Below, in pieces: positions 1-6,479 of a stretch of DNA of 10,544 bases. The DNA is from an uncultured Mucilaginibacter sp. (GTDB lineage Bacteria > Bacteroidota > Bacteroidia > Sphingobacteriales > Sphingobacteriaceae). The stretch covers positions 1 to 10,544 of the forward strand of contig CAMLFI010000049.1 in the NCBI GenBank assembly GCA_946479225.1, given 5' to 3'. The notes under the pieces are model-generated. The model was given only the letters and a program-made list of their open reading frames with translations, was not told the origin of the DNA and ran no database searches. The first letter of the stretch is position 1. Every line of letters starts with the position of its first letter. The translations under genes were made by a program, and so were the position numbers.

Positions 1-102
1 GGCTAATATACCCGCTCCGGCCAGGCCTATGCCTGCATAACGTAAAAACGACCGCCGGCCAATACCTGCGCTTTCGCTCTCCAATAGTGTTTCTGTTTTC
101 AT
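1..102 (-). CDS. N-terminus of a probable Tat-exported protein (partial; 3' end outside window)
   Basis: Only the first 34 codons are present, from an ATG at 102-100, and the frame stays open to the window edge. The N-terminus is polar (MKTETLLESESAG), then has a twin-arginine-like motif GRRSFLRYAG at about residues 15-24, followed by a Gly/Ala-rich hydrophobic stretch (IGLAGAGILA). This layout (n-region, RRxFL, weakly hydrophobic h-region) is that of a twin-arginine translocation signal, so the protein is probably exported folded across the inner membrane. Nothing of the mature domain is visible. Ferritin-like proteins of this phylum often begin in a similar way, but that is only a guess from resemblance. 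The gene is divergent from scpB, with a 227-base gap between them. Confidence 0.65.
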   Translation of the reverse strand, partial: MKTETLLESESAGIGRRSFLRYAGIGLAGAGILA

Positions 103-329
103 AGCTAATGTTATTTTAATATTAATTACTGGTAGGTTATTTTAGGGTAACTACGCAATTAAAAAACTATGGATTTCCGCGACGATGTCTTTCATACTTC
201 TTTCAGGAATAAAAAATTTACTTTAAGTATAATATACTCCCAAAAAGAGTAAAATATATTTCTATTAAGTAGAATACAGGGCAGTATGATAAAATTTGCC
301 GTAAACAGAAAGATTAGTAATTTAGGGGA
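103..329. other. Divergent intergenic region between the Tat-signal gene and scpB
   Basis: This AT-rich gap separates two divergently transcribed genes and must hold both start regions. I see no exact TAnnTTTG box on the + strand; a nearest match is TAAAATTTG at about 289-297, with one extra base. A perfect 13-base palindrome AGTATAATATACT lies at 226-238. No open frame or RNA gene is recognisable. Confidence 0.5.
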
Positions 330-890
330 ATGGAGCAGCCGGAACTTTATATTGAGGCGTTAATTTTCGCGTCAGAACAAAGCATACGTATTGAAGAGAT
401 AATTTACTGCCTGCAAACAGTATTTGAGCGCGACTATACCGCCGAAGAAGTAAAAGGATATATTGCCGCTATCAAACTAAAATACGACGAAGATAACCTG
501 GCCATTGAACTGGTGAACATTAACAACGGATACCAGTTTCTGACCAAAAAAACTTTTCATCCGATAGTGAATTTGCTGCAGTTGCAGCGATCAAAAAAGA
601 AACTAAGTCAGGCTGCTTTAGAGACCCTTGCGGTAGTTGCCTACAAGCAACCGGTTACAAAAACAGAGATTGAGCAGATACGGGGAGTTAACTGCGATTA
701 CTCCATACAAAAACTGCTGGAAAAAGAACTGATAAGCATTGCGGGTAAATCAGACACGGTGGGAAAACCCTTACTTTATAGTACAAGCGGGCAGTTTATG
801 GATTACTTTGGCATTAACAGCATTGATGAATTGCCTCATTTAAAGGAACTTGCAGATAATTCGTCGACAATTGGCGAACAGGCGGATTAA
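330..890 (+). CDS. scpB: Segregation and condensation protein B (ScpB)
   Basis: ScpB is the winged-helix (kite) subunit of the SMC-ScpA-ScpB complex, which compacts and segregates the chromosome near replication origins. The 186-aa length fits the family. The N-terminal winged-helix domain starts with the typical ELYIEALIFASEQSI (residues 5-19). The most conserved part of the family is seen at residues 92-120, including LSQAALETLAVVAYKQP and TKTEIEQIRGV. The second domain ends around residue 160 with LLYSTSGQFMDYFGI, and a short acidic tail follows. The ATG at 330 is preceded by a purine-rich TAGGGGA about 2 bases upstream, which is close for a Shine-Dalgarno but supports this start. scpA is not in the window, so the two partners are not adjacent here, at least on this side. 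The next gene, 106 bases downstream on the same strand, is a small acidic protein. Confidence 0.95.
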   Translation: MEQPELYIEALIFASEQSIRIEEIIYCLQTVFERDYTAEEVKGYIAAIKLKYDEDNLAIELVNINNGYQFLTKKTFHPIVNLLQLQRSKKKLSQAALETLAVVAYKQPVTKTEIEQIRGVNCDYSIQKLLEKELISIAGKSDTVGKPLLYSTSGQFMDYFGINSIDELPHLKELADNSSTIGEQAD

Positions 891-996
891 TTTTCATTTG
901 TTTTTCTTTGAAAATGATTTTTAATTATTTTTACTAATAAATAACACTGCGTTATTACTAAATACTAAACTATATACAAATACTAATTCACCGCAC

Positions 997-1185
997 ATGG
1001 GAGCGCCAAGAAAAAATGCCAACAAAAACATTCCTAAGAGCACAGAGGAAGATGATGATGACGATGATTCGTTAGAGACCGGCACAAAAGGAAAAGTAGT
1101 AGAAGATGAAGACGATTTTGATGGTCCGTTAGATGATCTTGCTTTTGAAAATTTTGGTGACGAGGACGATGACGACGATTTTTAA
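997..1185 (+). CDS. Small, highly acidic hypothetical protein
   Basis: This 62-aa protein is of unknown function. It has two parts: a short basic N-terminus (residues 1-14, with R5, K6, K10, K14) and a strongly acidic remainder with three acidic clusters (residues 17-24, 36-42 and 55-61). In total 25 of 62 residues are Asp or Glu. Two short less-charged segments, SLETGTKGKVV and GPLDDLAFENFG, break the clusters. It has no signal peptide, membrane segment or cysteine and is probably disordered. The reading frame is supported by a strong intrinsic terminator 22 bases after the stop and by its position behind scpB on the same strand. The Asp runs come from GAT/GAC triplet repeats, so length variation between strains is plausible. 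It could be a nucleic-acid-mimicking or chaperone-like acidic protein, but nothing here shows that. A chance open frame is unlikely given the terminator. Confidence 0.7.
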   Translation: MGAPRKNANKNIPKSTEEDDDDDDSLETGTKGKVVEDEDDFDGPLDDLAFENFGDEDDDDDF

Positions 1186-1207
1186 ATAATATTTATTAAT
1201 ATAATTG

Positions 1208-1245
1208 AAAGCATTCGTAGGTTTAATGCCTGCGGATGCTTTTTT
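1208..1245 (+). terminator. Intrinsic terminator after the acidic-protein gene
   Basis: The arms at 1208-1221 (AAAGCATTCGTAGG) and 1229-1242 (CCTGCGGATGCTTT) pair over 14 positions, with two G-U wobbles and a 7-base loop TTTAATG. A run of T follows (1239-1245). This is a typical rho-independent terminator for rightward transcription, and it separates the scpB/acidic-protein unit from the next gene, which starts only 26 bases later. Confidence 0.9.
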
Positions 1246-1270
1246 ATATACAGGCATTTTTAAATATTGA

Positions 1271-2389
1271 ATGACGATTTTAGAAGTAACGGATAACAAA
1301 ACAAAAAAGGCGTTTTTAGATGTGGCGCGCGCCATTTATAAAGATGACGAGAATTGGGTTTGCCCCCTTGACAATGATGTTGAAGCGGTATTTGATCCAA
1401 AAAAAAACAACTTCCACCAATTTGGCAAGTGTATAAGGTGGATACTTAAAGACGATGCGGGTAAACTGATTGGCCGTATTGCTGCTTTCATCAACAATAA
1501 AAAAGCACATAACTATGAGCAGCCTACCGGCGGCATAGGCTTTTTTGAGTGCATAGACAACCAGGCTGCAGCCAACTTATTATTTGATACAGCTAAAAGT
1601 TGGCTGCAACAAAATGGCATGCAAGCCATGGACGGCCCCATTAACTTTGGCGAGAACGATACTTTTTGGGGCCTGTTGGTTGAAGGTTTTGCGCCGCCAT
1701 CCTACGGGATGAACTACCATCTGCCCTACTACCGTAACCTTTTTGAAACTTACGGATTTACAACACTTTACGAGCAAATAACTAACCAGCTGTCTCCGCG
1801 TGTTCCGTTTCCAGCACGGTTTGAAAAAATTGCCCGCTGGGTATCGCAAAAGCCGGGATACGAGTTTAAACACTTAAAAGTAAAAGAGATAGATAAGTTT
1901 GCTGCCGATTTTGTTGAAATTTACAACGATGCGTGGGCCGATTTCGAAAATTTTGTACCCATAAACTACGGCACCATATTGGAAAGTTTTAATAAAATGA
2001 AACCCATTTTAGATGAAAAGCTAATATGGTTTGCCTATGTAAACGGCGAACCCGCCGCATTTAATATTGTACTGCCGGATGCCAACCAAATGATAAAACC
2101 GCTTAAAGGCAAACTGAACCTGATAGGCAAATTAATATTTGTTTACCGCCGGTGGAAGGGTGTTAACCGTATGCGTGCTATTGTAATGGGGACCAAGAAA
2201 AAATTTCAAAATCACGGCATCGAGTCGGCCTTGTTCATCACTTTAGGCGATTATGTTTTACCGCTTGATCAGTATGATACTTTGGAATTATCGTGGGTAG
2301 GCGATTTTAATGAGAAAATGCTGGCGCTTCACCACTCAATGGGCGCAACTTTTGCCAACAAGCATCTTACTATGCGCTATATTTTTTAA
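1271..2389 (+). CDS. GNAT-superfamily acyltransferase-like protein (YghO-like family)
   Basis: This is a 372-aa cytoplasmic protein with no signal peptide or membrane segment. The pattern matches a family of large GNAT-fold proteins related to E. coli YghO, whose substrate is unknown. Visible family marks are: an N-terminal AFLDVARAIYKDDENWVCPL (residues 14-33) followed by FDPKKNNFHQFG; GKLIGRIAAFINNK (64-77), which resembles the GNAT core strand; GGIGFFECIDNQAAANLLFDTAKSWLQ, with the central GIGFFECID at about 88-96; MDGPINFGENDTFWGLLVEGF in the 120-140 area; and YYRNLFETYGF at 153-163. A second GNAT-like half lies around residues 190-365. The assignment rests on recalled family resemblance, not on a search. 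The ATG at 1271 has no clear Shine-Dalgarno, which is common in Bacteroidota. It sits 26 bases past a terminator and ends 23 bases from the convergent XRE gene. Confidence 0.75.
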   Translation: MTILEVTDNKTKKAFLDVARAIYKDDENWVCPLDNDVEAVFDPKKNNFHQFGKCIRWILKDDAGKLIGRIAAFINNKKAHNYEQPTGGIGFFECIDNQAAANLLFDTAKSWLQQNGMQAMDGPINFGENDTFWGLLVEGFAPPSYGMNYHLPYYRNLFETYGFTTLYEQITNQLSPRVPFPARFEKIARWVSQKPGYEFKHLKVKEIDKFAADFVEIYNDAWADFENFVPINYGTILESFNKMKPILDEKLIWFAYVNGEPAAFNIVLPDANQMIKPLKGKLNLIGKLIFVYRRWKGVNRMRAIVMGTKKKFQNHGIESALFITLGDYVLPLDQYDTLELSWVGDFNEKMLALHHSMGATFANKHLTMRYIF

Positions 2390-2412
2390 GGGCAGATATT
2401 ATGTTTACTAGC

Positions 2413-2754
2413 TTAAGCAGTAGCTTTGTTATGGCGTAACTCTTCAAAAAGCTCAATAACTTTCTTTTGCAGGTCTATTATCTCTATCTCCCGATCGGTT
2501 AACTTCTTGTTTACCACCTCCAGTTCATTAACAAATTTTTGTTCTTGTTCATGGTCGTTAAAGGTAAGCAACTGCACCACCGTCATTTCAAACAGGGTAG
2601 AGATCTGCTCTAAACGAGACAGGTTGATATCTGTTATCCCGGTTTCGATCTTAGAAAAAGCAGGAATAGATATGTCAAGGCGTTTTGCAACATCTTCCTG
2701 GCTCCATCCTTTTTGATGACGTAGTAACCTGATTTTTTTTCCTAATGACTTCAT
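2413..2754 (-). CDS. XRE-family helix-turn-helix regulator with C-terminal coiled coil
   Basis: This 113-aa DNA-binding protein has a Cro/C1-type helix-turn-helix at about residues 5-62: GKKIRLLRHQKGWSQEDVAK, then the turn and recognition helix DISIPAFSKIETGITDINLS, then LEQISTLFEMTVVQLL. The rest (about 68-107) is rich in Glu, Lys, Leu and Ile with heptad-like spacing and probably forms a coiled coil for dimerisation. It has no sensor or enzymatic domain. It lies 73 bases downstream of mpl on the same strand, behind a possible promoter of its own, and is convergent with the GNAT-like gene. Its target is not known. A short inverted repeat overlapping its promoter would fit autoregulation, but that is inference. 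Confidence 0.9.
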   Translation of the reverse strand: MKSLGKKIRLLRHQKGWSQEDVAKRLDISIPAFSKIETGITDINLSRLEQISTLFEMTVVQLLTFNDHEQEQKFVNELEVVNKKLTDREIEIIDLQKKVIELFEELRHNKATA

Positions 2755-2783
2755 TTTAGCTCAAATAGTGGTAAGGGTTTCTC

Positions 2784-2821
2784 AATAGTTAATAAAGTTA
2801 CTATTTTTTTTGAAAACCAAA
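2784..2821 (-). promoter_or_regulatory. Possible promoter and operator of the XRE gene
   Basis: On the - strand, TTTG (2821-2818) is separated by 17 bases from TAACTTTA (2800-2793). That is one mismatch from the Bacteroidota -7 box TAnnTTTG, with spacing inside the known 17-23 range. An inverted repeat AATAGT-N10-ACTATT (2784-2805) covers the -7 element, where a dimeric repressor could bind. On the + strand this repeat is followed by a T run, so it could instead be a weak terminator for transcripts reading through from the left. Confidence 0.4.
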
Positions 2822-2827
2822 TAATAA

Positions 2828-4180
2828 TTATAATATTTTATTTTTTAGTTCAATAAGATCTATCCCTCCGAAATTTCCTGAACTCATCATTAACAAATTA
2901 GCATTCAGCAATTTTGCACCTTCCAAATAGGTTTTAAGTCGCGTCGGCTCATTAAAAAAAGTGAGGGAACGCGCGAAAGCCTGCTCCACAATTTCCGCCG
3001 GATAAGGCTCCAGTTTTTTCTGCTCGAAAGTTTTATTATCTATAAAGACAATTGCCTCATCGGCTTCATCCATAGTACCTGCATACTCTGCTAAAAACTC
3101 TTTGCTAAGGCTACTAAACGTGTGCAGTTCAATACAAGCTATCAATTTTCGCTGCGGAAATTGCGTTTTAACCGCCTGAATGGTTGCAGATAATTTTGAA
3201 GGCGAGTGCGCAAAATCCTTGTATAAGGCCGCCGTTTCGCTTTTCCCAACCAGCTCCAACCGGCGGGCCGCGCCTTTAAAGGTGGTTATATAACTGTAAA
3301 AATCAGCTGTAGAAATACCCTGGCTTTCGCAGGCTAAACGCGCGGCCTGCATGTTTAACAGGTTATGCTCGCCAAAAACTTGTAGGGGATATTTTTTTCC
3401 TTCGGAAATAATAGTTGTAATACCTTCTTCGATTACATACTCCGGTAAAGTATAGGGTAGTTTATCAATAGTAGCCGTGCTGTTAGCAACAACCTTATTT
3501 AAAACCTCGTCATTCTCGCTGTAAATCAGCCTGCCGCCGGGCTGTATGGTATCTATAAATATTTTAAACTGATCAATATAGCCCTGAAAAGTTGGGAACA
3601 CGTTGATATGGTCCCAAGCAATGCCGCTTATTATACCAACATTGGCCTTGTATAAATGGAATTTTGGCCGCCTGTCAATAGGCGAAGCCAGGTATTCATC
3701 GCCCTCAATAACCATAACCGGTGCTTCTGCGGTTAACTTTACCATGGTATCAAAGCCCTCCAGCTGCGCGCCAACCAGGTAATCAAAATCTTTACCCGCC
3801 GCCTGCAAGGCATGCAATATCATAGATGTGATGGTAGTTTTACCATGACTGCCACCTATTACAATACGCTGTTTGTCTTTTGATTGCTCATAAACATACT
3901 CGGGATATGAGTATACTTTTAAACCTAATTCCTGTGCTTTAAGCAGCTCGGGATTATCCACACGGGCATGCATGCCTAATATAACCACATCCAATTCGGC
4001 AGTGATCTTTTCAGGATACCAGCCGTTTTCGGCAGGTAATATGCCGTGCTTTTTAAGGCGGGAAACGGAAGGTTCAAACAATACATCGTCTGATCCGCTT
4101 ACCTCAAATCCTTTTTTATGCAGCGCAATGGCAAGATTATGCATTGCCGCCCCGCCGATAGCTATAAAATGTATCCTCAT
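2828..4180 (-). CDS. mpl: UDP-N-acetylmuramate:L-Ala-gamma-D-Glu-meso-diaminopimelate ligase (Mpl)
   Basis: Mpl is a cytoplasmic Mur ligase that uses ATP to join UDP-MurNAc to the recycled tripeptide L-Ala-D-Glu-mDAP, returning cell-wall turnover products to peptidoglycan synthesis. At 450 aa it has the usual length. The N-terminal Rossmann-like domain begins with MRIHFIAIGGAAM and carries GFEVSGSD (24-31). The ATP-binding loop GSHGKTT is at 110-116. EGDEY (160-164) and ISGIAWDHINVFPT (185-198) mark the central domain, GEHNLLNMQAARLAC its end, and KDFAHSPSKL the C-terminal domain. IGGAAM and EGDEYL are more typical of Mpl than of MurC, which is the main alternative. MurC would also normally sit in the dcw cluster, which is absent here. 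The start is 6 bases after the prmA stop, so the two are very likely co-transcribed. Confidence 0.92.
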   Translation of the reverse strand: MRIHFIAIGGAAMHNLAIALHKKGFEVSGSDDVLFEPSVSRLKKHGILPAENGWYPEKITAELDVVILGMHARVDNPELLKAQELGLKVYSYPEYVYEQSKDKQRIVIGGSHGKTTITSMILHALQAAGKDFDYLVGAQLEGFDTMVKLTAEAPVMVIEGDEYLASPIDRRPKFHLYKANVGIISGIAWDHINVFPTFQGYIDQFKIFIDTIQPGGRLIYSENDEVLNKVVANSTATIDKLPYTLPEYVIEEGITTIISEGKKYPLQVFGEHNLLNMQAARLACESQGISTADFYSYITTFKGAARRLELVGKSETAALYKDFAHSPSKLSATIQAVKTQFPQRKLIACIELHTFSSLSKEFLAEYAGTMDEADEAIVFIDNKTFEQKKLEPYPAEIVEQAFARSLTFFNEPTRLKTYLEGAKLLNANLLMMSSGNFGGIDLIELKNKIL

Positions 4181-4186
4181 AATAAT

Positions 4187-5029
4187 TTAGCTAAGCTTTA
4201 TAAATTTTGCCGCCACCCAGTCTTTATCTTTTTTATGCGATATATAGCTTAAACCAAGTTGGTTAGCCGTCTGCGTTATAAAATCCAGATCGGGCGATTC
4301 GTAAAATCCACTGAAAAATATAGTGCCGGCAGGCTTCAATACTTCAGCGTATTTGTCCATTTGATCTAACAGGATGTTACGGTTGATGTTGGCCAATATA
4401 ATATCAAACTGCTCCGCCGGAATAGCTTCCTTTGACCCGCATAGAGCCTTGATATTTGTTATTCCGTTAAGCTGTGAGTTTTCTATAGTACTCTCATAGC
4501 AAACCGGGTCGTAGTCAATAGCGGTAATATCACCTGCGTTTAATTTAGCCGCCATTATGGCTAAAATGCCGGTACCGCAGCCCATATCCAATACTTTTTT
4601 ACCGGCAAAATCCTCATCAAGCATCAGTTGCAATATCATTGATGTGGTTTGATGGTGCCCTGTACCGAAAGCCATTTTAGGGTCTATTACAATCTCATAT
4701 TCCACATCCGGGCGTGGCTCATGAAAAGTGGCCCGCACAGATATCTGATCGCCGATAACAAGAGGTTCAAAATTGCTTTCCCATACCTCGTTCCAGTTTT
4801 TTTGCTCGATAAAGGTGGCCTTGTGGCTAAAAGGGAACTGTTCGTAAAAAGGGTTTAACGTTGCAGTAAGCAGTTCTTCGTTAAAAGTATCAACAGGTAT
4901 ATAAGCGTTAAAACCGTTTTCTGTCTCTTCAAAAGTATCAAAACCCACTTCGCCTAAGGCGTTTATCAGTAAGTCGCGGCGGTAGCCCTCTTCATCTTCA
5001 ACGGTAAAAGATATTTCGTAGTAGTTCAT
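4187..5029 (-). CDS. prmA: Ribosomal protein L11 methyltransferase (PrmA)
   Basis: PrmA uses S-adenosylmethionine to methylate amino groups of ribosomal protein L11. The 280-aa protein has the expected two parts. A short N-terminal substrate-recognition domain (about 1-60) begins with YYEISFTVEDEEG. The linker and catalytic domain then show NWNEVWESNFEPL (78-90), IDPKMAFGTGHHQTT (115-129, the family signature), the SAM-binding motif VLDMGCGTGILAIMAA (146-161), the acidic ribose-binding residue region AIDYDP (170-175) and ILANINRNIL (211-220, the NPPY-equivalent motif of this family). The ATG overlaps the stop of the upstream membrane-protein gene by 4 bases (ATGA), indicating translational coupling. 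mpl follows 6 bases after its stop. Confidence 0.95.
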   Translation of the reverse strand: MNYYEISFTVEDEEGYRRDLLINALGEVGFDTFEETENGFNAYIPVDTFNEELLTATLNPFYEQFPFSHKATFIEQKNWNEVWESNFEPLVIGDQISVRATFHEPRPDVEYEIVIDPKMAFGTGHHQTTSMILQLMLDEDFAGKKVLDMGCGTGILAIMAAKLNAGDITAIDYDPVCYESTIENSQLNGITNIKALCGSKEAIPAEQFDIILANINRNILLDQMDKYAEVLKPAGTIFFSGFYESPDLDFITQTANQLGLSYISHKKDKDWVAAKFIKLS

Positions 5030-5484
5030 TCTTCAATTTTTTCCTTTTTTGCTTTTTGAGCTATAAAGTCAATAATAAATAATAGTAATATGTTGATGAG
5101 CCAGTACATTCCCTGCACACCAAACAGCGCGCCGATTGACCTGTACAGACTGTCTGTGCCCAACGTTGTATCCCAAATTACATAGCTAACACCAACGGAT
5201 AACAGCAAACTTGCCGACAACACCCAAAGCAAAGCAATAAACATAGCCCGGAACAACCTGGCATTCAGTTTATCCCAAATGGGAAGTACAACTACGTATT
5301 GGGTGAGAAATAATATGGGGTATATAAACCAACCCAATTGCCAGAAATAATACATTAAACTGGTAAGCGAGATCTCGGTTATTTGCTCTGTAATATGCCT
5401 GTGCGCGTCGTCCAACTTAGTATACCTCGCAAATATCATGTACGGGATAAATGTTGGGAGGAAGAGCTTTAGCAGGGTTTTCAT
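5026..5484 (-). CDS. Small multi-pass inner-membrane protein of unknown function
   Basis: I do not recognise this protein. With the ATG at 5484 it has 152 aa. The frame can be extended upstream to a TTG at 5544, but that TTG and the following 20 codons lie in an inverted repeat and give a polar, uninformative extension, so the ATG (MKTLLKLFLPTFIPYM) is the better start. Hydrophobic segments are seen at about residues 5-18, 42-68 (WQLGWFIYPILFLTQYVVVL), 79-102 (FIALLWVLSASLLLSVGVSY) and 119-142 (GMYWLINILLLFIIDFIA), so three or four membrane spans are likely. The C-terminus is basic and lysine-rich (AQKAKKEKIEE), which suggests it is cytoplasmic. It overlaps prmA by 4 bases and lies behind tpiA, so it is co-expressed with housekeeping genes. 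No enzymatic motif is visible. Confidence 0.8.
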   Translation of the reverse strand: MKTLLKLFLPTFIPYMIFARYTKLDDAHRHITEQITEISLTSLMYYFWQLGWFIYPILFLTQYVVVLPIWDKLNARLFRAMFIALLWVLSASLLLSVGVSYVIWDTTLGTDSLYRSIGALFGVQGMYWLINILLLFIIDFIAQKAKKEKIEE

Positions 5485-5504
5485 GGCCGGGTTAAAAGAT
5501 GAAG

Positions 5505-5555
5505 AATAAAGATTAAAGATCAGTTTTTGTTTGTTATCCACCAATCTTTAATCTT
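5505..5555. repeat. Inverted repeat between tpiA and the membrane-protein gene
   Basis: Exact 12-base arms AAGATTAAAGAT (5509-5520) and ATCTTTAATCTT (5544-5555) flank a 23-base spacer. Related units continue outward with a roughly 7-base period (GATGAAG, AATAAAG, ATTAAAG at 5498-5518). On the - strand the hairpin is not followed by a T run, so it is not a typical terminator. It lies just upstream of the chosen ATG of the membrane gene. Confidence 0.75.
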
Positions 5556-5570
5556 CACCCTAATCTCTAA

Positions 5571-6335
5571 CTAGTTAAACGCCTTTACTATATCCGTAAA
5601 ATCGCGAGATTTTAGTGAGGCGCCGCCTATTAAACCGCCGTCAATATCTGCCTGGGCAAACAATTCTGCAGCGTTTTTAGGGTTGCAGCTGCCGCCATAT
5701 AAAATGGTGGTAGCGTCTGCCACCGCCCGACTGTATTTAGCAGCAATTTCTTTGCGGATAAATGCGTGGATCTCCTGCGCCTGTGCAGATGACGCGGTAA
5801 CACCGGTGCCAATGGCCCAAACAGGCTCATAAGCTATAACTATTTTGGCAAAAGCAGTTTCGTCTAAATGGAAAACACCTTCAACCAGTTGGCTTTTAAT
5901 AATACCGAAATGTTCGTTGGCTTCGCGCTCCTGCAGAGTTTCGCCAATGCAGAAGATGGGTTTTAGATCATTAGCTAAAGCGGTATCAGTTTTCTTAGCC
6001 AGCAGCTCATTGCTTTCGCCAAAATACTGGCGGCGCTCTGAGTGCCCCAGAATAACGTATTCTGCACCTACAGATTTGATCATTTTTGCAGATGTCTCGC
6101 CGGTAAACGCACCCGACTCATTTTGATGCGCGTTTTGGGCACCAACTGATACATTAGCGTAACCTTTAGCCAGTTGCGCCAGGCTATGCAAATGAATAAA
6201 CGGACTGCATACCACAACCTGCTGATGGCCGGTAGCCTCGTCTTTAACCATATTGATCACTTCAGAAAACAAGGACAAACCCTCGTTGTAATCCATATTC
6301 ATTTTCCAGTTACCGGCAACAATTTTTTTTCTCAT
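5571..6335 (-). CDS. tpiA: Triosephosphate isomerase
   Basis: TpiA interconverts glyceraldehyde 3-phosphate and dihydroxyacetone phosphate in glycolysis and gluconeogenesis, as a cytoplasmic dimer with a TIM-barrel fold. The 254-aa length is normal. All active-site elements are present: N9 and K11 in AGNWKMN, H98 in VILGHSERR (95-102), the catalytic base E170 in AYEPVWAIGTG, the phosphate-gripping loop 6 (PVWAIGTGVTA, 171-181), LYGGSCNP (212-219) and GGLIGGASLK (233-242) for phosphate binding. The ATG at 6335 starts the protein in the canonical place (MRKKIVAGNWKMN). The gene lies 141 bases after the glmU-like gene and 86 bases before the ATG of the membrane gene. Both gaps carry inverted repeats, so it may be processed or transcribed separately from its neighbours. 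Confidence 0.98.
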   Translation of the reverse strand: MRKKIVAGNWKMNMDYNEGLSLFSEVINMVKDEATGHQQVVVCSPFIHLHSLAQLAKGYANVSVGAQNAHQNESGAFTGETSAKMIKSVGAEYVILGHSERRQYFGESNELLAKKTDTALANDLKPIFCIGETLQEREANEHFGIIKSQLVEGVFHLDETAFAKIVIAYEPVWAIGTGVTASSAQAQEIHAFIRKEIAAKYSRAVADATTILYGGSCNPKNAAELFAQADIDGGLIGGASLKSRDFTDIVKAFN

Positions 6336-6347
6336 GTCTTTGTTGAT

Positions 6348-6479
6348 TCATAGATCATAGTTCATGGTTCATGGCCTATGCTATAGTTTTTTTGTTAATA
6401 ATTTATTCCTTTATTGTTTTTGTTCTGGCAACATTCTAAAGTAAACCATGAACTATGATCCATAAACTATGAACCATCA
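6348..6479. repeat. Facing arrays of 7-base repeats forming a long inverted repeat
   Basis: The left array has four tandem heptamers: TCATAGA, TCATAGT, TCATGGT, TCATGGC (6348-6375). The right array has five in inverse orientation: ACCATGA, ACTATGA, TCCATAA, ACTATGA, ACCATCA (6445-6479). The consensus unit is TCATRGT. The two arrays pair exactly over 17 bases (6353-6369 with 6444-6460), with a 74-base AT-rich loop. The last unit of the right array includes the TGA stop of the glmU-like gene (6479-6477). This fills nearly the whole gap between that gene and tpiA. No T run follows either arm, so it does not look like an ordinary intrinsic terminator. Confidence 0.85.

Noticed and set aside
1580..1873. 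97-codon open frame on the - strand inside the GNAT-like gene
   Set aside because: Lies wholly antisense to a well-supported coding region, has no family resemblance, ribosome binding site or promoter; a shadow frame.
5845..6126. 93-codon open frame on the + strand inside tpiA
   Set aside because: Antisense to an unambiguous triosephosphate isomerase; composition follows the opposite-strand codon pattern.
6353..6460. Inverted repeat as a miniature transposon (MITE)
   Set aside because: The arms are internal tandem heptamers rather than unique terminal repeats, and I see no flanking target-site duplication.
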